Source: an uncultured Oscillibacter sp.
GTDB taxonomy: Bacteria; Bacillota; Clostridia; Oscillospirales; Oscillospiraceae
Reading direction: 5' to 3'
NCBI GenBank assembly: GCA_910587705.1
Contig: CAJUMX010000002.1
Span: 62,001 to 126,000 of the forward strand
DNA length: 64,000 nucleotides
Positions 41,319 to 49,539 of this stretch are shown here, one piece after another; the first letter of the stretch is position 1; each line of letters starts with the position of its first letter. The notes under the pieces were generated by a model. The model searched no databases. It saw nothing but the letters and a program-made list of their open reading frames with translations, and had not been told where the DNA came from. A program made the translations under genes and the position numbers.

Positions 41319-41912
41319 CTACATCGCATCCACAGCGGCGTTCAGGAGGCGGATCAGCTCCTCCTTTCCTGTGCCCTTTTCCGCAGAGAAGGGTAGGAGA
41401 ACATCCCCCTCCCCCAGTTCCAGCGTTTCCCGGATCAAGGTAAGGGCGGGGTCAATCTGACTTTTTTTCAGCTTATCCAGCTTGTTGGCCACCACAATTT
41501 CAGGGCAACCCGTTTCCCGGAACCAGCCGTGCATGGTCAAGTCGTTAGTGGTAGGTTTGTGCCGGGCGTCCACAATTAAAACTCCCGTGGTAATATGAGC
41601 CTCCTGAAAATAGCTCTCCATCAGGCGGCCCCAGCGCTCCTTCTCCGCCTTGGAAACCTTGGCGTAGCCATAGCCTGGCAGGTCCACCAGATAGGCCCGG
41701 TTATCCACCAGGAAATAGTTCACCTGGGTAGTCTTTCCCGGGGAGGCACCCACATAGGCCAGATTCTTCCGGCCCAGGAGACGATTGATCACCGAGGACT
41801 TCCCCACGTTGGAGCGGCCCGCAAAGGCAAACTGGGGCAGGCCGTCCCAGAAGAACTGCTCCTTGGTCCCAGCAGAGCGGACAAATTCCGCTTTTCCAAA
41901 ATTGATGGGCAT
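41319..41912 (-). CDS. engB: Ribosome biogenesis GTPase EngB/YsxC
   Basis: Essential GTPase for late large-subunit assembly. The 197 residues include G1 GRSNVGKSS near residue 31, DLPGYGYAKVSK near 75 (G3), NKLDKL near 142 (G4). The start at 41912 (MPINFGKAEF) has AGGAGG six bases upstream and follows the lon stop by ten bases. The pair lon-engB is typical of Firmicutes. Confidence 0.97.
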   Translation of the reverse strand: MPINFGKAEFVRSAGTKEQFFWDGLPQFAFAGRSNVGKSSVINRLLGRKNLAYVGASPGKTTQVNYFLVDNRAYLVDLPGYGYAKVSKAEKERWGRLMESYFQEAHITTGVLIVDARHKPTTNDLTMHGWFRETGCPEIVVANKLDKLKKSQIDPALTLIRETLELGEGDVLLPFSAEKGTGKEELIRLLNAAVDAM

Positions 41913-41922
41913 AGCGCCTCCT

Positions 41923-44328
41923 TTACTGCCGCAGGACGGCTTCCGCTTTCTCCCGGGGCACGGGAACAAAAACCGCCGTTTCCTCCCGGGCCGCCTCCGG
42001 CTGGGCCGTCAGGGCTGCGGAAAAGACTTGATCGATGGTCTCCACCGGGATGAACTTCAGCGCCGCCCGGACCGTCTGGTCAATCTCCTCCAGGTCCCGC
42101 ACATTATCCTTGGGAATCAGCACCGTGCCAATGCCGTTTCGCAGGGCAGCCATGGTCTTTTCCTTCAAGCCGCCAATGGCCAGCACCCGGCCCCGGAGGG
42201 TCACCTCTCCCGTCATGGCAAGGCCCGCCTTGATCTTTCGGTCCGTCAGGGCGGAGAGCATGGCGGTGGTAACGGCAATGCCCGCCGAGGGGCCGTCCTT
42301 GGGCACCGCCCCCTCCGGAAAGTGGACATGAATGTCCTTGTTTTTATAAAACTCCGCCTCTACGCCCAGCACCGCTGCCCGGCAGCGAATACAGCTCAGC
42401 GCCGCTTGAGCGGATTCCTTCATCACGTCGCCCAGGTTTCCGGTGAGCTCCAGCTTTCCGGTGCCCTCGCAGACGACGACCTCCACTTCCAAAATTTCAC
42501 CGCCGGTCTCCGTCCAGGCCAAACCGTTGACCACGCCGATCTCCTCCCGCTCCGTGTGAAGAGCGGGGGGATAGGGCTGGCAGTCCAGGAACTTGGGTAG
42601 CTCCTCTTCCGTTACCGTGACCCGCTTCGTCTCGCCGGAGACCAGCTTCATGTCCGTCTTTCGGCACAGGGCCGCCACCCGTCGCTCCAGCAGACGGACG
42701 CCGGACTCCCGGGTATAATCCCGGATAATGGCCCGGAGCACGCCGTCGTCCACCCGAAGGGCGGACTTTTTCAGACCGTGCTCCGCCAGCTGCTTGGGCA
42801 GCAGGTGCCGGCGGGCGATTTCCACCTTTTCCTCGTCGGTGTAGCTGGTGAGGCGAATCACCTCCATTCGGTCCAGCAGAGGCTGGGGAATGGTATCGGT
42901 GGTGTTGGCTGTTGTGACAAACATGACCTGGCTCAGGTCCACAGGAATCTCCATATAGTGGTCCCGGAAGGCATGGTTCTGCTCACTGTCCAGCACCTCC
43001 AGCAAAGCGGAGGCCGGGTCTCCCCGGTAATCATTGCCCAGCTTGTCGATCTCGTCCAGCAGCAGCAGAGGATTCATGGACCCGCCCCGGATGATGGCGT
43101 CAATCACCCGGCCGGGCATGGAACCGATGTAGGTCCGGCGGTGTCCCCGGATATCCGCCTCATCCCGGACGCCGCCCAAGGAGAGGCGGGCCAGCTTCCG
43201 GTTCAGCGCCTTGGCGACGCTGATGGCAATGGAGGTCTTGCCCACTCCCGGCGGGCCCACGAGGCAGAGAATCTGCCCCTTGCCCTTGGGATTCATCTGC
43301 CGAACGGCGATGGTTTCCAAAATACGCTCCTTCACCTTTTCCAGGCCAAAGTGGTCCTTCTCCAGCACCTTCCGGGCGGCTTCCACGCTGACCCGTTCCC
43401 GGGTCGTCTTGTTCCAGGGCATCTCCAGGCACACATCCAGATAGTTTCGGATCACCGACGCCTCGGCGCTGCCATAGGGCTGGCGGGAGAGCTTCCCCGC
43501 CTCTTTCAGCAAGTGCTTTTCCGCCTCTTCCTCCAGACTTAGCTCCAAAATTTTACGGCAGTAATCCTCCACCTCATCCTCGTCGTCGTCCTCTCCCAGC
43601 TCGTTCTGGAGGACCCGAATCTGGGTGCGGAGAATCTGGTCTCTCTGGGTGCGGATCAGCTGGTCTCGAATCTTGCCCTCCATCTCGTGCTCAAAGCCCA
43701 GGACGCTGCACTCCCGAGCCAGGAGGCCGTTGAGCTTTCGCAGCCGGACAAAGGGGGCCAGCTCCTCCAAAATCTCCTGCTTATCCGTGTGCCGCAGGGG
43801 AATGTTCTGGGCAATGAAGTCCGCCAACCGTCCTACGTCCCGGCTGTCCATCACAGTCGTGACGATCTCCTCCGGCACTGCGCCGGAGAGTTGGGCATAC
43901 TCGCTGAACAGGCTCCATGCCTGACGGAGCAGAGCTTCCGCCCGGGGGCTCCGGGCCTCGGAGGGGGCCTCCTCCGGCAGTTCCTCAACGTTGGCCTGGA
44001 GGTAGGGAGAGGCCTGCCACAGCCGCCGCAGCCGGGCCCGCCGCCGGCCCTCTACCATGACCCGGGCGGAGCCGGAGGACAGGCGGAGAATCTGCCGGAT
44101 ATGGGACACGGTGCCGATCTCATACAGGTCCTTTTCCTCCGGGCGCTCTACGCTGATCTCCCGTTGGGTCACTAGGAAAATGTCCTGTTCCCCCTCCATG
44201 GCCCGTTCCAGGGCCGCAATGGAAATCGGGCGCTCCACATCAAAGGTCAGGTTCATATGGGGAAAGACCGTCAAACCCCGGAGGGCCAAAACGGGCATAT
44301 TCATCGTGATCGGTTCCACAGGTGTCAT
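41923..44328 (-). CDS. lon: ATP-dependent protease Lon
   Basis: Degrades damaged and regulatory proteins. The 801 residues comprise the N-terminal LAN domain (PVLALRGLTVFPHM), the AAA+ module with Walker A GPPGVGKTS near residue 350 and Walker B LLLLDEIDK near 413, and the protease domain with PKDGPSAG near 668 (catalytic Ser) and a following Lys. I use the ATG at 44328 (MTPVEP), AAGGAG ten bases upstream; the TTG seven codons earlier precedes that site. It follows clpX in the tig-clpP-clpX-lon-engB cluster, but hairpins and a candidate operator lie between. Confidence 0.97.
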   Translation of the reverse strand: MTPVEPITMNMPVLALRGLTVFPHMNLTFDVERPISIAALERAMEGEQDIFLVTQREISVERPEEKDLYEIGTVSHIRQILRLSSGSARVMVEGRRRARLRRLWQASPYLQANVEELPEEAPSEARSPRAEALLRQAWSLFSEYAQLSGAVPEEIVTTVMDSRDVGRLADFIAQNIPLRHTDKQEILEELAPFVRLRKLNGLLARECSVLGFEHEMEGKIRDQLIRTQRDQILRTQIRVLQNELGEDDDEDEVEDYCRKILELSLEEEAEKHLLKEAGKLSRQPYGSAEASVIRNYLDVCLEMPWNKTTRERVSVEAARKVLEKDHFGLEKVKERILETIAVRQMNPKGKGQILCLVGPPGVGKTSIAISVAKALNRKLARLSLGGVRDEADIRGHRRTYIGSMPGRVIDAIIRGGSMNPLLLLDEIDKLGNDYRGDPASALLEVLDSEQNHAFRDHYMEIPVDLSQVMFVTTANTTDTIPQPLLDRMEVIRLTSYTDEEKVEIARRHLLPKQLAEHGLKKSALRVDDGVLRAIIRDYTRESGVRLLERRVAALCRKTDMKLVSGETKRVTVTEEELPKFLDCQPYPPALHTEREEIGVVNGLAWTETGGEILEVEVVVCEGTGKLELTGNLGDVMKESAQAALSCIRCRAAVLGVEAEFYKNKDIHVHFPEGAVPKDGPSAGIAVTTAMLSALTDRKIKAGLAMTGEVTLRGRVLAIGGLKEKTMAALRNGIGTVLIPKDNVRDLEEIDQTVRAALKFIPVETIDQVFSAALTAQPEAAREETAVFVPVPREKAEAVLRQ

Positions 44329-44365
44329 AGGGTTCACGCTCCTTTCCAAGGGCTGGGGAATTATG

Positions 44366-44389
44366 GTAAGGAATGGAATTCGTCCTTAC
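44366..44389 (-). promoter_or_regulatory. Inverted repeat over a candidate lon promoter
   Basis: GTAAGGA (44366-44372) and TCCTTAC (44383-44389) are a perfect inverted repeat with a ten-base spacer centred on GAATTC. On the minus strand the second arm carries TTGTAA (-35, 4 of 6) with TACCAT (-10, 4 of 6) 17 bases on, partly inside the other arm. This looks like an operator, but not CtsR or HrcA. Confidence 0.4.
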
Positions 44390-44394
44390 AACCC

Positions 44395-44457
44395 GAGAGG
44401 AAGGGACATTACTCCCTTCCTCTCTTTCAGCCCGGCACAAAACCGGGCTCTTTCTTG
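44395..44457. terminator. Two hairpins in tandem between clpX and lon
   Basis: GAGAGGAAGGGA-CATTAC-TCCCTTCCTCTC and AGCCCGG-CACAAAA-CCGGGCT. T runs (CTTTC, CTCTTTCTTG) follow them on the plus strand only; on the clpX-to-lon strand they lack U runs, so they more likely stabilise or process the clpX mRNA. Confidence 0.45.
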
Positions 44458-44459
44458 TG

Positions 44460-45764
44460 TCAAGACGCGGACTTGGGAGGGCGGGACTTCCCGCCCTTGC
44501 CGGGGTTCAGCTTTACGGAGTAGCTCACCTTCTCCGGGTCCTTCGTCAAAATGGGCTGGCCTGTACCGTCTACGCACTCCTTGGTGATGACGGCTTTGAC
44601 AATGGTGGGGTCCGAGGGGATGTCATACATGATCTGGGTCAGCATGCCCTCCATAACGGCTCGCAGTCCCCGTGCGCCGATGTTCCGCTCGATGGCCTTG
44701 TCCGCAATGGCGTCCAGTGCCTCCAGCTCGAACTCCAGCTCCACATCGTCGTACTCCAGCAGCTTCCTGTACTGCTTCACCAGGGCGTTCTTAGGCTCCT
44801 GGAGAATGCGGACCAGGTCCTCCCGCCTCAGGCCGTTCAGCGGCGCGATCACCGGCAGGCGGCCCACCAGCTCCGGAATAATGCCGTATTTCAGGATGTC
44901 GTGGGGCTGAACCTCGTGAAGGATTTTGCTCAAGTCCTTGTCCTTCTTGCCTTGGACATTGGCTCCGAAGCCGATGCTCTTCTGGTCCAGGCGCTTTTCG
45001 ATGATCTTCTCCAGCCCGTCAAAGGCACCGCCGCAGATAAACAGGATATTTTTTGTGTTCATCTGAATGAACTCCTGGTGGGGGTGCTTCCGGCCGCCCT
45101 GGGGTGGGACGTTGGCCACGGTCCCCTCGACGATTTTCAAAAGCGCCTGCTGCACACCCTCGCCAGAGACATCCCGGGTGATGGAGGTATTTTCGCTCTT
45201 CCGGGCAATCTTGTCGATTTCGTCCACGTAGATGATGCCGTGCTCCGCCCGTTCCACGTCGAAGTCCGCCGCCTGGAGCAGACGCAGGAGAATGTTTTCT
45301 ACGTCGTCGCCCACATAACCCGCCTCCGTGAGGGTGGTGGCGTCGGCAATGGCGAAGGGCACCTTCAAAATCTTGGCTAGGGTCTGGGCAAAGAGGGTCT
45401 TGCCGGAGCCGGTGGGGCCCAGCATCAAAATGTTGCTCTTCTGGAGCTCCACGTCCTCGTCGCCGCCGAAGAAGATGCGCTTATAGTGGTTGTACACCGC
45501 CACGGACAGGGCGATTTTCGCCTCGTCCTGGCCGATGACATACTGGTCCAGCACGTCCCGGATTTCCCGGGGGGTAGGCAGCTGGTCCGGCAGGTCCTCC
45601 AGCGCGGGAGCATCGGGCTCAAAGCCGTCGTTCAAAATGCTCATGCACAGGTGGACGCACTCGTCGCAGATGCGCACGCCAGGCCCTTGTATCATGCGGT
45701 GAATTTGCTGCTCGTGCTTGCCGCAGAAGGAACATCGCAAGGTTTTCTTGCCGTCGTCGTTCAT
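44460..45764 (-). CDS. clpX: ATP-dependent Clp protease ATP-binding subunit ClpX
   Basis: Unfoldase that feeds ClpP. The 434 residues show the N-terminal zinc-binding domain CSFCGKHEQQ...CDECVHLC (residues 11-40), Walker A GPTGSGKT near 118, Walker B VDEIDKIAR near 183, the RKHPHQEF region and the ClpP-binding loop (IGFG near 262). It follows clpP by 36 bases. Confidence 0.98.
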   Translation of the reverse strand: MNDDGKKTLRCSFCGKHEQQIHRMIQGPGVRICDECVHLCMSILNDGFEPDAPALEDLPDQLPTPREIRDVLDQYVIGQDEAKIALSVAVYNHYKRIFFGGDEDVELQKSNILMLGPTGSGKTLFAQTLAKILKVPFAIADATTLTEAGYVGDDVENILLRLLQAADFDVERAEHGIIYVDEIDKIARKSENTSITRDVSGEGVQQALLKIVEGTVANVPPQGGRKHPHQEFIQMNTKNILFICGGAFDGLEKIIEKRLDQKSIGFGANVQGKKDKDLSKILHEVQPHDILKYGIIPELVGRLPVIAPLNGLRREDLVRILQEPKNALVKQYRKLLEYDDVELEFELEALDAIADKAIERNIGARGLRAVMEGMLTQIMYDIPSDPTIVKAVITKECVDGTGQPILTKDPEKVSYSVKLNPGKGGKSRPPKSAS

Positions 45765-45800
45765 GGTTTCTACCTCTCTATCGGGGATGGGGCTTCGCGT

Positions 45801-46403
45801 TTAGGCCTCGTCCTTTTTCTCTTCTTTGTTGACCAGAATCTTATCGATCAGGCCGAACTCCTTGGCCTCCTCGGCGCTCATGAAGTTATCCCGCTCACAG
45901 GCGGCCGTGACCTCCTCGATGGAGCGGCCCGTATTCTCCGCCAAAATGCGGTTCATCCGCTTCTTGATGGTCTCCAGGCGTTTCAGATGGATGGCCATAT
46001 CGGTGATTTGACCCTGGGTTCCGGCGGAGGGCTGGTGAATCATAATCTCCGCGTTAGGCAGGGCGATGCGCTTGCCCTTGGCGCCGGCAGAGAGCAGGAA
46101 GGCCCCCATGCTGGCCGCCATGCCCACGCAGATGGTGGAGACATCGCATTTGACATACTGCATGGTATCATAGATGGCCATACCGTCGGTAACGGAGCCT
46201 CCGGGGCTGTTGATATACAGCTGGATGTCCTTATCGGGGTCCTGGGCCTCCAGATAGAGAAGCTGGGCCACGATCAGGCTGGCCGTGGTGGCGTTGACCT
46301 CCTCGCCCAGAAAGACGATCCGGTCGTTCAGCAGCCGGGAGAAAATGTCATAGGACCGCTCGCCCCGGTTGGTCTGCTCAACTACGTAGGGAACTAAACT
46401 CAA
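45801..46403 (-). CDS. clpP: ATP-dependent Clp protease proteolytic subunit ClpP
   Basis: Serine protease barrel. The 200 residues have the catalytic Ser in GMAASMGAFLL near 98, His in IMIHQPSAGTQG near 122 and Asp in RDNFMSA near 172. The C-terminus (NKEEKKDEA) is charged. It sits after tig and before clpX, the usual order. Confidence 0.98.
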   Translation of the reverse strand: MSLVPYVVEQTNRGERSYDIFSRLLNDRIVFLGEEVNATTASLIVAQLLYLEAQDPDKDIQLYINSPGGSVTDGMAIYDTMQYVKCDVSTICVGMAASMGAFLLSAGAKGKRIALPNAEIMIHQPSAGTQGQITDMAIHLKRLETIKKRMNRILAENTGRSIEEVTAACERDNFMSAEEAKEFGLIDKILVNKEEKKDEA

Positions 46404-46558
46404 TTTGAAAACCTCCAGTCTTTAGTGGACGCCGCTTCCGCCGGGTGGAGCACACTCCAGCGGAAGCCCATATAACCATTTTCACATGATACCACAGGCA
46501 TCATGTGAAAATGTGTCGAATCTGTGAACCCGCAAGTAAAGATTCGGCTTATTTACAA

Positions 46559-48028
46559 TTATTCAGCGTCCTTCGGCTCCTCAGCGTCCTCGGTTTTCTT
46601 TTTCCGGGGCTTCCGAGCAGGCTTTTTCTCCTCAGCGGCGGACTCTTCGTCCTCGGCGGTCTCTTCGGACTTCTTCTTCCGGGGCTTCCGGGCGGGCTTC
46701 TTTTCCTCGGCGCCGGACTCGGAAGCCTCCTCCTCGGCGGGCTTCTCCTCGGGCTTGACGGCGGTAGCGCTCTCGGCCACCACGTCAATGGCCCGGCGGC
46801 TGCAAATCTGGTCCTTCACCTGGTCCGCCTGGATGTACTTCTTTACCATTTCCACATCCATGCCGAACTGCTCCGCCAGCTTCTTGTACTCTTCCTCCAC
46901 GGCCTCGTCGTCGGCCTCAATGCTTTCGGCCTTGATGATGGCCATAACCGCCAGGTCCATCTTCACCTGCCGCAGGGCGGGCTCCTTGGCGTCCTCCAGC
47001 AGCTTGGACTCCTGGATGCCGGTCATCTGGAGATACTGGTCATAGGGGATGCCCTGCTGGGCGATCTGGGTGCGGAAGTTCTCTACAAACTGCCGGGCCT
47101 GGCCCTCCACCATGGCGTCGGGAATCTCCGCGGTGATGCCCTGAGCCACCTGCTCCATCAGCGCGTCCTCAAAGCCCCGCTGGGCCTCCTTCTCCCGCTC
47201 CTCGGTGATCTGCTTCTCCAGGTCCGCCTTCAGCTCATCCAGGGTATCGAACTCGGATACGTCCTTGGCAAACTCGTCGTCCAGGGCAGGGACTTCCTTC
47301 TCCTTCACCTCGTGGCACTTAACCTTGAATACCACGGCCTTGCCGGCCAGGTCCGCGTGGTAGTCCTCGGGGAAGGTGATGTCGATATCCTTTTCGTCTC
47401 CGGCCTTCATGCCCGCGACCTGCTCCTCAAAGCCGGGGACAAAGCTGTGAGAGCCCAGCTCCAGGCTGTGATTGGTCCCCTTGCCGCCGTCGAAGGGCTT
47501 ACCGTCCAGGAAGCCCTCAAAGTCGATGACGGCGGTGTCGCCCTCCTTGGCCTCCCGCTCCACGGACACCAGACGGGTGTTCCGGTCGGTGAGGGTCTGG
47601 AGGCGGCGGTCCACGTCCTCAGACGTAACCTGGACCTCCTCCTTGGGAGCGGTCAAGCCCTTATACTGGCCCAGAGTAACCTCGGGATACACGGGCGCGA
47701 CAGCCTTGAAGGTAAAGCCCTGCCGGGTGCACTCGCCCACCAGCTCCACAGACGGATAGCCCACCACCTGGAGCTCCTTCTCCTTCACGGCGGCCTCGTA
47801 GGCATCGGGGAAGGCAATATTGATGGCCTCGTCGAAGAACACCTCCGCGCCGTACATGCCCTCGATGATCTTCCGGGGGGCCTTGCCGGGACGGAAGCCG
47901 GGGACGTTGATCTTGCCCCGCATCTTCCGGTACGCCTTTTCCATGGCGGCCTCGAACTCTGCGGCCTCCACCTCGATGGTCAACGCGACCTGGCTTTTCT
48001 CGATCTTCTCGCAGCTTTTCACACTCAT
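46559..48028 (-). CDS. tig: Trigger factor with a repeated, charged C-terminal extension
   Basis: Ribosome-bound chaperone and prolyl isomerase. The 489 residues contain the ribosome-binding domain with GFRPGKAPRK near 45, the FKBP-like domain (EGDTAVIDFEGFLDGKPFDG near 160) and the C-terminal cradle. From about residue 425 there is a ~65-residue tail not present in standard forms (~430): two copies of AEEKKPARKPRKKK separated by an acidic stretch. The start at 48028 (MSVKSCEK) has GGAGG eight to nine bases upstream. Confidence 0.96.
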   Translation of the reverse strand: MSVKSCEKIEKSQVALTIEVEAAEFEAAMEKAYRKMRGKINVPGFRPGKAPRKIIEGMYGAEVFFDEAINIAFPDAYEAAVKEKELQVVGYPSVELVGECTRQGFTFKAVAPVYPEVTLGQYKGLTAPKEEVQVTSEDVDRRLQTLTDRNTRLVSVEREAKEGDTAVIDFEGFLDGKPFDGGKGTNHSLELGSHSFVPGFEEQVAGMKAGDEKDIDITFPEDYHADLAGKAVVFKVKCHEVKEKEVPALDDEFAKDVSEFDTLDELKADLEKQITEEREKEAQRGFEDALMEQVAQGITAEIPDAMVEGQARQFVENFRTQIAQQGIPYDQYLQMTGIQESKLLEDAKEPALRQVKMDLAVMAIIKAESIEADDEAVEEEYKKLAEQFGMDVEMVKKYIQADQVKDQICSRRAIDVVAESATAVKPEEKPAEEEASESGAEEKKPARKPRKKKSEETAEDEESAAEEKKPARKPRKKKTEDAEEPKDAE

Positions 48029-48126
48029 GTCTGTTTTCCTCCGTTCATTCCCGGCGCTCAAAAGCATTCCGCCGGGCAGTTTAGTATTCTATCAGAAAAA
48101 AATTGAAAATACCAGTCTTTTTTCCT

Positions 48127-48807
48127 TCAATCACAAATTTTTTTCGGAACAAAGCCCAGATGGTCGGCGGAGATCAGAGAAAACTCCGTTTCTCCCCGTT
48201 TTCCCTCCAGCCTCCGGCGGATAGCGTGGCCGTGAAGATGGCCGTAGCAGCATAGGGAAACCCGGTATTTTTCCAGCGTTTCCAGGATTTCCGGGCACTC
48301 GTAGCCCTGGTACAGGGGTGGGTAGTGGAGGAAGCACAAAATGGGCTTCTCCCCCGCCGCTTTCAAAGATGCCTCCAGCCGCCCCACCTCCCGGTTGAGA
48401 ACCTTCACGTTGTGAGCGTCCTCCTCCAAAAACCAGCCCCGGGTGCCACAGACGGCGTAATCCCCGTAAAACACGCAGTTGTTGTGGAGGATGTCCAAGG
48501 TGTGGATGCCCTTTTCATCAAAGAAACGGTGGAGCTTGGCAGCGGTGGTCCACCAGTAGTCGTGGTTTCCCTTCACCAGGTACTTCTTACAGGGGAATTG
48601 GTCCAGGAATTGAAAATCCGCCTCCGCCTCCTCCAGGCTCATGCCCCAGGAGGTATCCCCCGCCAGGATCAGCACGTCCTCCACCGTTAGGGCGGAGAGG
48701 CTTTTCCCGATGCGGGCGGTGTAATTCTCCCAGGCGGGGCCAAAGACCTCCATGGGCTTGTTGGCCGTCAGGGAGAGGTGCAGGTCCCCGATCGCGTAGA
48801 GGGCCAT
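48127..48807 (-). CDS. Calcineurin-like metallophosphoesterase
   Basis: A 226-residue phosphoesterase. Metal motifs are GDLHLS (residues 7-12), LAGDTSWG near 48, KGNHDYWW near 79, LHYPPL near 158 and YGHLHGH near 188. The substrate is unknown; this Firmicutes form (YALYAIGDLHLS start) is annotated only generally. It follows the zinc-ribbon membrane gene by 20 bases. Confidence 0.9.
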   Translation of the reverse strand: MALYAIGDLHLSLTANKPMEVFGPAWENYTARIGKSLSALTVEDVLILAGDTSWGMSLEEAEADFQFLDQFPCKKYLVKGNHDYWWTTAAKLHRFFDEKGIHTLDILHNNCVFYGDYAVCGTRGWFLEEDAHNVKVLNREVGRLEASLKAAGEKPILCFLHYPPLYQGYECPEILETLEKYRVSLCCYGHLHGHAIRRRLEGKRGETEFSLISADHLGFVPKKICD

Positions 48808-48827
48808 AACAGCTCCCCCCTTTCTGT

Positions 48828-49523
48828 TCAGGTTTTTTCGTATTCCAGCTCGTCCTCAAAGGCCAGGGCCGCGCCGCAGCTCTGGCACCAGCAAATTTGG
48901 CCCCTGCCCTGCCAGGGGGCGGCCAAACCCTGAGCGCAGCCGGGGCATCTCAACCAGCGGCTGGTCAGAATGCCCGCGATGCCCCAAAGAACCATTCCCG
49001 CCAAGCCCACATAAACACAGATGTCCCGGATGGCCCAGATGGTTTCTATCACAGCCCAGAGCTCATCTTCCGTCTGGAAACCAGGCATCATCAGGTTGAA
49101 AGCCAGAGCGCTCCCCACCACAAAGACCATTCCGGCAAGGCTCAACACAAGAATCAGCCGCGCCCGGCTCCGTTTCAGCCGGAACCGCTGCCGCCGGTCC
49201 AAAGGGGGCTCTGCCACGTTCAGGGGCCCATCGTCAAAGGGCAGGACATGCCCGCAGCGGGAACAGTACATCCTTCGATAGACCCAGCTGCGGCCCTCTC
49301 CTCGCTTTCCACAGTGGGGACACCGGGACATTCCGTGCCAGAGGACAATGCCCAGGAGCGCGATTCCAAGGCCCAACATTCCGATTTCAAAAGCCGGCAA
49401 GCCAAAATCGCCTTCGAGCCACTCCCGGAAAAAGATACCCGCCCCCAAAAACAGCCACCAGCCCGAATGAGAGAGAAGCAGCGATATCTGGGCCCATTTG
49501 CGTTTCAGCGTTTTGGCCTCCAT
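48828..49523 (-). CDS. Membrane protein with two cytoplasmic zinc ribbons, unknown role
   Basis: A 231-residue protein with four hydrophobic segments (about 17-35, 45-63, 122-142, 160-180). After the second lies one zinc-ribbon (CPHCGKRG...CSRCG, about 68-92), and near the C-terminus a second (CPGCAQG...CQSCG, about 192-220). This alternation of membrane pairs and Cys4 knuckles is seen in uncharacterised Firmicutes proteins. It lies 16 bases after thrC, on the same strand. Confidence 0.7.
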   Translation of the reverse strand: MEAKTLKRKWAQISLLLSHSGWWLFLGAGIFFREWLEGDFGLPAFEIGMLGLGIALLGIVLWHGMSRCPHCGKRGEGRSWVYRRMYCSRCGHVLPFDDGPLNVAEPPLDRRQRFRLKRSRARLILVLSLAGMVFVVGSALAFNLMMPGFQTEDELWAVIETIWAIRDICVYVGLAGMVLWGIAGILTSRWLRCPGCAQGLAAPWQGRGQICWCQSCGAALAFEDELEYEKT

Positions 49524-49539
49524 GCGCCCACCTCTCTTC

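Noticed and set aside
44366..44389. CtsR or HrcA (CIRCE) operator before lon
   Set aside because: The repeat GTAAGGA/TCCTTAC matches neither the CtsR heptad repeat nor TTAGCACTC-N9-GAGTGCTAA.
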